Below, one piece after another: positions 19,240 to 27,175 of a stretch of 34,754 nucleotides of DNA; within the stretch, counting starts at the first letter, position 1; every line of letters starts with the position of its first letter. A program made the translations under genes and the position numbers. Source of the DNA: Streptosporangiaceae bacterium (GTDB lineage: Bacteria; Actinomycetota; Actinomycetes; Streptosporangiales; Streptosporangiaceae); contig JAFARZ010000178.1 in NCBI GenBank assembly GCA_019245115.1, positions 1 through 34,754 on the forward strand, in the 5' to 3' direction. The notes under the pieces are model-generated. The model had not been told where the DNA came from and ran no database searches. It saw only the letters and a list, made by a program, of their open reading frames with translations.

Positions 19240-20669
19240 GTCAGCACCGCGAACGGCCGCATCCTGGCGACCGGCCGCACCAGGCCGTGTCCGGTGAGGA
19301 TGCCGAGTGCCTCGTCGACGCCGCGATCGTCCAGGTGCGGCACCTCGGCGGGCGCGGTGCCGTCGTAGCGGTAGCGGGCCGTGCTCCGGCCCAGCGGGTC
19401 GGGCCCGGAGCGGCCGGACCGCTCGAAGGCGGAAATGATGCTGCCGGTGCCATGGCACGCGGTATACAGGCTCCGGCTGGCGGTGTCCTCCGGCACGCAC
19501 AGATACGACGAGGTGCGGTTGGTGCCGGGCAGCAGCAGCGGCTGGCCCGTCCGGGCGAAGACCGGGTGGTCCTTCATCAGCCCTGCGGGATAGGCGCGGC
19601 AGGCGTTGTGCCGGTGCACGAACGCGTGCTTCCCGGCTACCTCTTCTTCGTAGATGGAGTTGTGCGGCGAGTCCACCACCAGGGCGGCGCTCGCCCCGAA
19701 CGCCGAGGCGGCCATCCGGCGCAGTTCGGCGTAGGTGGCCATCCGGTAGGCGAAGCCGTAGTTCATCGCGAGCCGGGTGGCCAGCAGGACCCGCCGGCCG
19801 TCATCGCCGTCGACGGGAACCGACGGGCAGCCCTCGGTGAAGTAGGCCGCCAGCCGCCGCTTGAGCCCGGACCGTGGCGTGAGCACGTGGGTGAGCGGCC
19901 GCTGTACCGACATTTCCGCGCGGAGCATGCGGGACGCGCTCTTGCGCCGGGCGTACAGCGCGCCTAGCTGGCCGGTCAGGACGCCACCGCCGTTGTGGAA
20001 CTGGACGGTCACCTGCCCGGCGTGGATGCCGAGTTCGGCCGCCGCGGCGGGATCGAGGATCTCCTCGACCTCCTGCAGCTCGAGGAAGTGGGTGCTCGGC
20101 CCGATGCCGCCGAAGCGCAGGCGGCTCATCTGGACGACCAGCCACGGCAGCTCCCTGGCGGCCCGGCGGGCGCCGCCGTAGGCGTCGATGTCCATCCGGC
20201 CGGACTCTTCGATGTGGTCGAGCTCGTCCTGGCTGAGGCCGTAGCGCTCGGCCGCGAAATCGGCCCCCTCGGTGGCGGCCCGCAGCACCTCCTTGGAGGT
20301 CAGCTCCCTGCGCCAGTTCGGCGGGCTCGGGAAACGCTCGGCGACCTGCCGGTAGAAGCCGGCCACCGCGCTGGCTGACGGCCGCTCGATGTTCAGTGTC
20401 ATCAGCGCCATCCCGCAGTTGAGCGCGGCGTCGGTGAGCGTAGGCCGGATCTCGCCCGCGGTCGCGACGGCGATGCTCGACGGCATCTCCGACTTGGCCT
20501 TGTGGCAGAAATCAGGCAGCACCACGGGCGGCGCCGCGAGGCCTGCGCCGTCCGTGCCCTCGCCCAGGCGCGCCAGCATGCGCTCGTCGGCCGGGGAGGC
20601 TTCGCTGTCGAACACGGTGAACTGGCGGTCCCCGGCGTCGCGCGAGCCGGTGAGGACCTCTATCTCCAT
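19236..20669 (-). CDS. RtcB-like protein (RNA ligase family) in a polysaccharide operon
   Basis: 477 aa from ATG 20669 with AGGAAAGGA upstream. RtcB joins RNA 2',3'-cyclic phosphate or 3'-phosphate ends to 5'-OH via a guanylated histidine and Mn2+. The family frame is clear: ALNCGMAL (Cys85), GPSTHFLELQ (His194), VQFHNGGG (His225), DSPHNSIYEE (His335), VHRHNACRAYPAG (His351), LLPGTNRTSSY and ACHGTGS (His405, the position of the guanylated His). Differences from active RtcB are also clear: the Asp three residues before the metal Cys is Ala82, the Asn of GNH is Thr193, and HRKGATRA reads HRHNACRA. So metal ligands Cys and three His remain but the site is altered. The setting between a DegT aminotransferase and a kinase is not that of RNA repair (no RtcA, no RtcR, no archease seen). 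It may act on a different phosphoester. Confidence 0.75.
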   Translation of the reverse strand: MEIEVLTGSRDAGDRQFTVFDSEASPADERMLARLGEGTDGAGLAAPPVVLPDFCHKAKSEMPSSIAVATAGEIRPTLTDAALNCGMALMTLNIERPSASAVAGFYRQVAERFPSPPNWRRELTSKEVLRAATEGADFAAERYGLSQDELDHIEESGRMDIDAYGGARRAARELPWLVVQMSRLRFGGIGPSTHFLELQEVEEILDPAAAAELGIHAGQVTVQFHNGGGVLTGQLGALYARRKSASRMLRAEMSVQRPLTHVLTPRSGLKRRLAAYFTEGCPSVPVDGDDGRRVLLATRLAMNYGFAYRMATYAELRRMAASAFGASAALVVDSPHNSIYEEEVAGKHAFVHRHNACRAYPAGLMKDHPVFARTGQPLLLPGTNRTSSYLCVPEDTASRSLYTACHGTGSIISAFERSGRSGPDPLGRSTARYRYDGTAPAEVPHLDDRGVDEALGILTGHGLVRPVARMRPFAVLT

Positions 20670-20706
20670 CTCGTTCCTTTCCTGCCGCTCGTGCGGCTCA
20701 CGCGGC

Positions 20707-21858
20707 TCAGGCCGCCAGATCGGCGAGTGCCTCGCACACTCGGTCCACGTCGGAATCGGTCAGCCCCGGGTGCAGGGGCAGTGACAGCAGTTGCGGGAAG
20801 ACCTGGTCCGCGGTCGCCAGCTCGCCGCACGCGTCCAGGCCGAGCAGGTTGCGGAAGTAGGGCAGGTGATGAACCGGGATGAAGTGCACGGAGGTGCCGA
20901 TGCCAGCCTCGCCCAGCCGTTCGGACACGGTGTCCCGGTCCGTCCCGAACGCACGCCGGTGGATCCGCACGATGTACAGGTGCCAGGCGTGCGTGTCGGT
21001 CGCCGGGCGAGGCGGCAGCTCGAGGCCCGGGATGCCGCCGAGTTGCGCGTCGTAGCGCGCGGCGATGGCCGCGCGGCGCTGCTGCCAGGCCGCCAGGCGG
21101 CGAAGCTGCTCCCGGCCGATGGCCGCCTGCAGGTCGGTGAGGTTGGCCTTCATCCCGGCGTCTTCGACGGTGTACCGCCAGGTGCCCGACCGGTGATAGC
21201 GCCGCCAGGAGTCGCCGCTCATCCCGTGCAGCCGCATCCGCCGCCAGCGCTCGGCCAGCTCGCCGTCGGTCGTGGTGATCGCTCCGCCCTCGCCGATCGG
21301 GAGGTTCTTGGTGGCGTAGAAGCTGAAGCACCCGGCGCGGGAGAAGCTGCCCACCGGCCGTCCGCCGACAGTGGCGCCCAGCCCGTGCGCGGCGTCTTCC
21401 ACCACGGTGCCCGGCGCTATGCCGGCCGCCTCCGCGAGTTCCGCGCCGTCCACCGGATAGCCGCCCATGTGCTGGATGACCATGGCTGCCGCACCGTCCC
21501 TGGCCGCCTTGGCCACGCCTTCGGCGGACACGGTGAGCGTCGAGGAGTCCGCGTCCACCAGGACGGGCCGCAGCCCGGCGTGGACGATCGCCTGCACCGC
21601 GCCGCAGAAGGTGAGCGTCGGGGTCAGCACCGGCGCGCCCTGCGGCAGGCCGAGGGTCCTGAGCGCCATCTCGATGGCCGCCGTGCAGGAGCTGACGGCG
21701 ACCGCGTACGGAGCCTGCACCCACGCGCCGAACTCCTGCTCGAACGCGAACGACTCGGCGCCCGTGGTCACCCAGCCGCTGGCCAGCACCCGCAGCGCGG
21801 CCTGCTGCGCCTCCGGCGTGATCTCGGTGCGGCAGAACGGCACCGTGTTGTCGCTCAT
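20707..21858 (-). CDS. DegT/DnrJ/EryC1 sugar aminotransferase
   Basis: 383 aa from ATG 21858, coupled to the GT4 gene by ATGA. PLP-dependent aminotransferase of the DegT family, full length: substrate/PLP region ASGWVTTG, SSCTAAIEMAL, EDAAHGLGA with the PLP-pairing Asp, and the Schiff-base lysine in FYATKNLPIGEGG (near residue 185). The family transfers an amino group, usually from glutamate, to a keto group on a nucleotide sugar. The 4,6-dehydratase two genes upstream would supply a 4-keto-6-deoxy sugar, so the likely product is a 4-amino-4,6-dideoxy sugar nucleotide (inference from the pair). The last part, HFIPVHHLPYF, is typical of sugar rather than amino-acid aminotransferases. It ends 37 bp before the RtcB-like gene. 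Confidence 0.9.
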   Translation of the reverse strand: MSDNTVPFCRTEITPEAQQAALRVLASGWVTTGAESFAFEQEFGAWVQAPYAVAVSSCTAAIEMALRTLGLPQGAPVLTPTLTFCGAVQAIVHAGLRPVLVDADSSTLTVSAEGVAKAARDGAAAMVIQHMGGYPVDGAELAEAAGIAPGTVVEDAAHGLGATVGGRPVGSFSRAGCFSFYATKNLPIGEGGAITTTDGELAERWRRMRLHGMSGDSWRRYHRSGTWRYTVEDAGMKANLTDLQAAIGREQLRRLAAWQQRRAAIAARYDAQLGGIPGLELPPRPATDTHAWHLYIVRIHRRAFGTDRDTVSERLGEAGIGTSVHFIPVHHLPYFRNLLGLDACGELATADQVFPQLLSLPLHPGLTDSDVDRVCEALADLAA

Positions 21859-23024
21859 GACATCGCCAGTTCGGATCGGGCGGGCGGGGCGCCGACATCA
21901 CGGCCCCGGTAGGCCTCGCCGAGCACGGCGCCGAGTGCGTCCGGCGTCAGTTCCGCGCCGAGCCGGTCCCGGCCCGCCGCGCCCAGCCTGGCGGCCTCGG
22001 CCGGGTTGTCGAGCAGGTGGCCGATGGCCCGGCCGAGCTGGTCCGGCATCCCGGCCGGCGCCAGCAGGCCGGTCTCCCCGGCGATGACCACGTCCGGCAC
22101 CGCGTTGACCGCGGTCGCGACGACCGGCAGCCCGGCGCCCATCGCCTCGACGATGGCGCACGGCAGCCCCTCGTACCGGCTGGCCATGGCGAAGACGTCG
22201 AGCCCGGGCAGCAGGGCGTCGACGTCCCGGCGCTCGCCGGTGAACAGCATCCGGCCGGACAGGCCGAGCTTGCCCGCGAGCCGTTCGGTCTTGGCCCGGA
22301 GCTCGCCGTCGCCGATCCAGACGCCGAACACGTCGGACCGGCCGAGACCGGCGAGCGCGCGGACGAAGTCCTCCGGCGCCTTCTGGAAGGCCAGCCGCCC
22401 CACGGTGCCCACCACGCGCATGCCCGGCGGCACGCCGAGCACCCGGCGGGCCTCGGCCCGGTCGTGCGCCCCCGGCGCGTTCAGCGCCTTGGCCACACCG
22501 ACCCCGATGGTGCGGACGCGCTCCGGCGGCGCGATCCGGCGGGTGATGGCCTCGGCCGCGACGGCCGGGCCGACGGCCAGGAAGACATCGGTGTACCTGC
22601 CGACCGACCGCTCGATCTTGATGTAGGCGGTCCGGCGCACCCACGACTGGAACTGGTGGAACGGGAAGCCGTGGAAGGTGTGCACGATGCGCGGGGTGCC
22701 CAGCCGGTGCGCGGCCAGCCGGCCGAGCGCGCCCGCCTTGGAGCTGTGCGTGTGCACCACGTCGAAGCCCTTGAGGCAGGCCTGCAGGTCGGCCAGGGCC
22801 CGGCGGTCGTCGCCGGGGGCGATCTCGCTCCGCAGGTGCGGCATCAGCACGACCTCGTGGCCCGCGTCGCGTGCCTTCGCGACCAGGTCGTCGCCGCCCT
22901 GGCCGGTGATGAACACGATCTCGTAGTGCTCGGGGTCGAGCGCCAGCGCGCCGCGCAGCGCCACCCCGCCCGCCCCGGCCATGAACCTGGTGACGACCTG
23001 CGCCACCCGCAGCTTGCTCGTCAT
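21855..23024 (-). CDS. Glycosyltransferase family 4
   Basis: 389 aa from ATG 23024, overlapping the preceding stop by ATGA; the longer frame lies in the previous gene. GT-B fold: N-terminal acceptor domain with VTRFMAGAGGVAL and DVVHTHSSKAGALGRLAA, HTFHGFPFH in the middle, and a donor domain with VGTVGRLAFQKAPEDF and the retaining EX7E motif YEGLPCAIVEAMGAGLPVV (near 284). It transfers a sugar from a nucleotide donor onto the lipid-linked intermediate in the cytoplasm. It resembles transferases that act early after the initiating sugar transferase. Donor and acceptor cannot be named. It is the only separate glycosyltransferase of the operon, which suggests a short repeat unit unless others lie elsewhere. 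Confidence 0.9.
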   Translation of the reverse strand: MTSKLRVAQVVTRFMAGAGGVALRGALALDPEHYEIVFITGQGGDDLVAKARDAGHEVVLMPHLRSEIAPGDDRRALADLQACLKGFDVVHTHSSKAGALGRLAAHRLGTPRIVHTFHGFPFHQFQSWVRRTAYIKIERSVGRYTDVFLAVGPAVAAEAITRRIAPPERVRTIGVGVAKALNAPGAHDRAEARRVLGVPPGMRVVGTVGRLAFQKAPEDFVRALAGLGRSDVFGVWIGDGELRAKTERLAGKLGLSGRMLFTGERRDVDALLPGLDVFAMASRYEGLPCAIVEAMGAGLPVVATAVNAVPDVVIAGETGLLAPAGMPDQLGRAIGHLLDNPAEAARLGAAGRDRLGAELTPDALGAVLGEAYRGRDVGAPPARSELAMS

Positions 23025-24010
23025 GCCGGCACCTCCGTGGCGGTGAGCAGCTCGCGTAGCGGTGCCCCGGGGCGGTCGCCGAGGGTCACCTGCACGCAGG
23101 GAAGCCTGGTGCTGAGCGTGTCGGCGATCTGGAGCACCGGCGGATGACTGCCGCCCAGGCCGGTGCCGAGCGCCAGCGTGGCCGCGAACGCCCAGTAGCG
23201 GCGCAGCTCTCCGGCCATGTAGGTGCCGGCCACCAGGTAGCGGGCCGCCAGCGCCGGGTCGCACGGGGCCGCCCCGGGCTCCCCGCCCCGGACCAGCACG
23301 ACCACGCGGCCGGGGCGCATCCGGTCCGCGCGCCGCGGCCAGGTCGCCTCCCGGCGGCCGTGCGGCATCCGCCGTCCCGTGCCGTGGTGCGCCTCGGCGG
23401 GCAGCCGCAGCGGCTCGACCACCCCCCAGGCGTCCAGCCCGTCGCTCACGCACAGGTTGTCGCAGGTCGAGATGGCCCCGCTGAGCAGCTCACCGTGGAC
23501 CAGCGTGGACTTGCCGACGCCGCCCGGCCCGGCCAGCAGCACGGTCCGGTCATCGGCCGGGCCCAGGCCGCAGACCGAGGCGTGCAGCGGGGCCCGGCCC
23601 CGCTGCTGGCTCCACCACAGCGCCGGGTACTGCAGCAGGACGGCCCGCAGCAGCAGCCGGGCCCGGGAGCGCAGCACCGCCGCCGCCGCCCGTCCCTTGC
23701 CGGAGGGCCGCCACCGGGCCACCACCTCGAGGCCCGGCTGGCCGGCCGTCACCAGCAGGTCGAGACCGGATGAGCAGGCATCGGAGATCATCACCTGTCC
23801 CGGCCGGCTCCACGCGCCGCGGGTGAGCACCCGCCAGCCGGTGACGTCGAACGCCGCGGAACCGCGCTCGACCGTCACCCGGACGTCGGGCGTGGTGCCA
23901 TCACCGGCGGCCAGCTGGCCGGCCGCGCCCTCGGTGAGCACCCCGGCGATCCAGGGGACCGCGCAGCTCAGTTCCACCCGCTCGCCGGCGGTGGTCAGCA
24001 GGGCCCGCAT
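23021..24010 (-). CDS. HPr kinase-like P-loop protein
   Basis: 329 aa from ATG 24010 (stop of the previous gene and this start overlap as TGATG). An N-terminal region of about 135 residues of unknown fold precedes PLHASVCG, then Walker A GPGGVGKST (161-169, Lys167) and an Asp-containing strand ISTCDNLCVSDG. This arrangement (LHAS about 20 residues before the P-loop) is that of HprK-like kinase domains found outside sugar-transport regulation, for example in peptide-modification and exopolysaccharide loci. HPr itself is not encoded nearby. A kinase acting on a sugar, lipid carrier or partner protein is possible. The C-terminal third is Arg/Gly-rich and poorly conserved in appearance. The P-loop is certain, the HprK relation likely. 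Confidence 0.65.
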   Translation of the reverse strand: MRALLTTAGERVELSCAVPWIAGVLTEGAAGQLAAGDGTTPDVRVTVERGSAAFDVTGWRVLTRGAWSRPGQVMISDACSSGLDLLVTAGQPGLEVVARWRPSGKGRAAAAVLRSRARLLLRAVLLQYPALWWSQQRGRAPLHASVCGLGPADDRTVLLAGPGGVGKSTLVHGELLSGAISTCDNLCVSDGLDAWGVVEPLRLPAEAHHGTGRRMPHGRREATWPRRADRMRPGRVVVLVRGGEPGAAPCDPALAARYLVAGTYMAGELRRYWAFAATLALGTGLGGSHPPVLQIADTLSTRLPCVQVTLGDRPGAPLRELLTATEVPA

Positions 24011-25530
24011 CAGAATTCATCCGGGTACGGGCTCGCCAGGGCCATCGCCGCCGTCGTCAGGTCCTGGGCCGGGTGGTATTCCCGCACCAGATCGCTGAGC
24101 AGGCGCCGGACCTGCTCGTCGTCTCCCTCGGCGGCCGCGCGGTAGAGCAGGTCCAGGGAGCCGCCGAAGTGGCCGGGCAGCGGCCCCGGCCGGGTGGCCG
24201 AGATGGCCGGGTTGACCGTGGGCAGCCGCTCCTCGAGCTCGCCGAACAGGGTCTCGTGCAGCTTCTCCCCGGGCCGCAGGCCGGTGAAGTGGATCTGCAC
24301 GTCGGGCACCCGCAGCTGCTCGGCGTACCGGCGGACCAGGTCCACGATCCGCACCGGCTCGCCCATGTCGAGCACGAACGTCTCGCCGAACTCGCCCATC
24401 GGTGCCGCCGACAGGACCAGCCCCACCGCTTCCTCGACGGTCATGAAGAACCGCGTGACGTCCGGATCGGTCACCGTGACCGGCTCGCCGTGCTCGATCT
24501 GCTCGGCGACGACGTGCAGCAGCGAGCCGCGGCTGCCCAGCACGTTGCCGAAGCGGACCGAGCAGACACCCATCTTGCCGTCGGCGTTGGCCTGCATGAT
24601 CATCTCGGCCAGCCGCTTGGTCGCGCCCAGGATGGACCGGGGCTCGGCCGCCTTGTCGGTGGAGATGAGCAGCATCCGCTTCGCGCCGGCCTCGGCCGCC
24701 GCCCGCACCACGTTCTGGGTGCCGAGCACGTTCGTCTTCACGCCCTCGCCGGGGTGCTGCTCCAGCAGCGGCAGGTGCTTGTGGGCCGCGGCGTGGAAGA
24801 CGACGTCGGGCCGGGCCGAGCGGAACACCTGCCGGATCCGGGTCTCGTCCCTGATGTCGGCGATGATGATCTCGGCGCTGTCCAGCAGCGCCTTGCCGTT
24901 CAGCTCGAGCTGGAGCGTGTGCATGTTCGACTCGTCATGGTCGAGCATGAACAGCGCCGCCGGGTCATGGCTCCTGATCTGCCGGCACAGCTCCTGGCCG
25001 ATCGACCCCCCGGCCCCGGTGACCAGGACCCGGGCGCCGGTGAGCATGGCCTGTACCGACGGCTCCAGGACCCGGCGCTCGGCCCGGCCGAGCAGGTCGC
25101 TGAAGCTCACCGTGCGCATGTCGGCCGCCCGCGCCACCCGTTCCAGGGCAGACAGGAAGGACGGCAGGTAGCGCACGTGCGCGCCGGTATCGGCCGCCGC
25201 GCGGATGAGGCGGCTGAGCGAGGCCTGCGGCAGCGAGGGGATCGCGATGATGATCACCTGGATCTGGTGCTCGCGGACGATCCGGCGCAGGTCCGCCAGC
25301 GGGCCCAGGACCGGCGTGCCGAACACCGACCTGATGCCCGGATCGTCATCGAGCAGGCCGACCGGCCGCAGCCCGTAGTCGGGGGTGCTCCGCAAGTCCC
25401 GCATCAGCGTCCGGGCCGCGGAGCCGGCCCCGACAATCAGCGTCGCCAGCCCGGAGGAGCCCTGCTTGGCGCGCAGCCGCGGTCTCAGGCCGCCATGCCA
25501 GCCACGCCCGTTGATCCTAGGTTCAGTCAT
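24010..25530 (-). CDS. UDP-sugar 4,6-dehydratase (PglF/WbpM/CapD family), soluble form
   Basis: 506 aa from ATG 25530, overlapping the upstream gene by 8 bp, with GGGGCGGGA upstream. First Rossmann domain with LIVGAGSAAR (about 31-40), second with VTGAGGSIGQEL (about 168-179), then DIRD, FHAAAHKHLPLLE, TNVLGTQNV, STDKAAEP (about 288), LGATKRLAE, SVRFGNVLGSRGS and GLRPGEKLHE: all family hallmarks. As usual in this family the Tyr of YxxxK is replaced by a hydrophobic residue, here Leu. The four N-terminal membrane helices of WbpM-type enzymes are absent, so it is cytosolic. It converts UDP-GlcNAc (most likely) to the 4-keto-6-deoxy sugar, the substrate for the DegT enzyme downstream. Confidence 0.9.
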   Translation of the reverse strand: MTEPRINGRGWHGGLRPRLRAKQGSSGLATLIVGAGSAARTLMRDLRSTPDYGLRPVGLLDDDPGIRSVFGTPVLGPLADLRRIVREHQIQVIIIAIPSLPQASLSRLIRAAADTGAHVRYLPSFLSALERVARAADMRTVSFSDLLGRAERRVLEPSVQAMLTGARVLVTGAGGSIGQELCRQIRSHDPAALFMLDHDESNMHTLQLELNGKALLDSAEIIIADIRDETRIRQVFRSARPDVVFHAAAHKHLPLLEQHPGEGVKTNVLGTQNVVRAAAEAGAKRMLLISTDKAAEPRSILGATKRLAEMIMQANADGKMGVCSVRFGNVLGSRGSLLHVVAEQIEHGEPVTVTDPDVTRFFMTVEEAVGLVLSAAPMGEFGETFVLDMGEPVRIVDLVRRYAEQLRVPDVQIHFTGLRPGEKLHETLFGELEERLPTVNPAISATRPGPLPGHFGGSLDLLYRAAAEGDDEQVRRLLSDLVREYHPAQDLTTAAMALASPYPDEF

Positions 25531-27037
25531 CGTCCCGCCCCATGTGAATGTCATCCGGTACCCGCAAGTCGGGCACCGTCTCCGAGTCCCCTGCCTCGGG
25601 GGCTCGTGAGTCCTGCTGCCGTGTCTCCGCCCCGCGCGCGTCCGGCGAGGCGGCCGGCCGGGCGGCCCGGATGTCCAGCCAGCCCCGGCGGTGGACGCCG
25701 ATGACGCCGAGGATGGGCCAGTCCGCGGTGACACCGAGGTCGGCGGCGTGATCGAGCGCGGCGTGCGGTGCGTACCTCGGCAGGACGACGACAAGGGCGG
25801 CGTCGGGCGGCGGCGCGGCGAGCCTGATGTCGCCCAGGGTGACCACCGTGCGCTGCGGCCGGTGCGGCTTGGCCGGCCGCGCCGCCGCTATGTCGGCGGC
25901 CAGGCCGACGGGCCGGTGCCCGCCGTCGACGATGGCCGGGCGCCGTCCGTCGCCGTTCGGCGCCGTGTCGTCGCCGGCGTGGCCGTGATCGAGGCGGGCG
26001 GTGGTCCGCGCCCAGGCGCTGCGCGCGTCGGCCCGCTCCGGCCGGGGCAGTTCGTCGCGCAGCCGGGCGGCCAGCGACGCGAGCCGGTCGCGCGAGCCGG
26101 GCCCGGTCAGCACGATCGTGAGGACGCCGGCCCGGTGCGCGGCCAGGTTGAGGCGCTCGGGCAGGTCCGGGTCGAGCCGGATGATCTGGCTGCCGCGTGC
26201 CTCGGAACTGCCGAGCAGCACGGCGCCCAGTTCCCTGGCTCCCGCGGCGGGCTGTCCGACGGTCGGCCTTATCACCTCGCGGAGCGCGGCGAACAGCAGG
26301 CCGAGAATCAGGCCGAGCAGCGCGGCGAGCGCCCCGTCGACGGCGACATGCCGGGACGCCCCGACCGCTGTCGTCGGCAGGCTTACCACCGACGCGCCGG
26401 TTTCGGTCGTGAGGGTGGCGAGTACCTGCTGCGATTCGGCTTCGTTGGTGGCCAGCTGCTGCTCGGTCGCGCCCAGCTGCGACAGCAGCGCCTGCACCCG
26501 CACGCTGGTGGACGCGTTCGAGGAGTTGGCCGACTGGAGCTCGGTCAGCAGCTCGTTACGCTTGGTGGCGAGCGCCGTGCTCGTCTTGGCCAGCGCGGCG
26601 AGCTCGGGGTTGTCCTTGATGCCGAGCTGGTTCAGCTGGTTGACAACGGCGTTCGCCAGTGACCCGGCCAGCGCCACGGCCGCCTGCGCACTCGGGTCGG
26701 TCACGGTGAGCACCATGATCGCCGAGCTGCTCATCGGTGACACCGAGACTTCGTGCCGCGCAACCTGCGCCGGATCCCGGCTGACCTTGGCCTGGCTGAT
26801 CGCGGTCTGCACGAGGGCGGGATCGGTGGCCACCGCGATCACCCGGCTCTGGATGGCCTGCACCTGAGTCTGGGCGTCAGGCGTCGTGCCCTGGCCCTGG
26901 ATGGTCGCGGTCGCGGCGTACTTCACCTGCTGACGTTCCTTCAGCGGTACCACGCCGGCCGCGGGCAGGATCATCAAGATGAGCAGCAACCACCTGTGCC
27001 GCCAGAAAATCCGCCGGACCGCCTCGCTGGCTTCCAC
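25523..27037 (-). CDS. Wzz-like polysaccharide co-polymerase with degenerate BY-kinase-like domain
   Basis: 504 aa from GTG 27037, with AAGAGGT about 9 nt upstream. TM1 at about 13-30, an extracytoplasmic region 35-225 with predicted long helices (LATKRNELLTELQSAN, QLGATEQQLATNEAESQQV), TM2 at about 231-252: the architecture of Wzz/CpsC chain-length regulators. The cytosolic part to 470 resembles the CpsD-type tyrosine kinase fold: a strand and loop IVLTGPGSRDRLASLAARL where a Walker A lysine should be, and DAALVVVLPRYAPHAALDH...ILGVIGVHRR like the end of that domain. The P-loop Lys is missing and the acidic tail has no Tyr cluster, so it should not be an active tyrosine kinase. First gene of the operon, so its promoter drives all nine genes. 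Confidence 0.75.
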   Translation of the reverse strand: MEASEAVRRIFWRHRWLLLILMILPAAGVVPLKERQQVKYAATATIQGQGTTPDAQTQVQAIQSRVIAVATDPALVQTAISQAKVSRDPAQVARHEVSVSPMSSSAIMVLTVTDPSAQAAVALAGSLANAVVNQLNQLGIKDNPELAALAKTSTALATKRNELLTELQSANSSNASTSVRVQALLSQLGATEQQLATNEAESQQVLATLTTETGASVVSLPTTAVGASRHVAVDGALAALLGLILGLLFAALREVIRPTVGQPAAGARELGAVLLGSSEARGSQIIRLDPDLPERLNLAAHRAGVLTIVLTGPGSRDRLASLAARLRDELPRPERADARSAWARTTARLDHGHAGDDTAPNGDGRRPAIVDGGHRPVGLAADIAAARPAKPHRPQRTVVTLGDIRLAAPPPDAALVVVLPRYAPHAALDHAADLGVTADWPILGVIGVHRRGWLDIRAARPAASPDARGAETRQQDSRAPEAGDSETVPDLRVPDDIHMGRDDD

Positions 27038-27175
27038 AATTCATACCTCTTTATCGGTGGAATTAGGCCTTCACGTTATGGCCCGGCAAATGCCCGTCAC
27101 CTCGGCCAGCTGCGAGCTTCCTTCTACGTCGATTGCCGGAGCCGACCGAAGGGGTTAGCTGATTAACTCGGCGAG
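27038..27175. promoter_or_regulatory. Divergent promoter region between the two polysaccharide transcription units
   Basis: 138 bp separate the GTG of the Wzz-like gene from the ATG of the phosphoesterase lipoprotein. It must contain the promoters of the nine-gene minus-strand operon and of the three-gene plus-strand unit. The plus-strand gene has no good ribosome site at normal distance. I could not assign promoter boxes. Confidence 0.55.

Noticed and set aside
24073..25704. Long plus-strand open frame opposite the dehydratase gene
   Set aside because: High-GC codon shadow; the minus strand carries every 4,6-dehydratase motif and the plus product is low-complexity.
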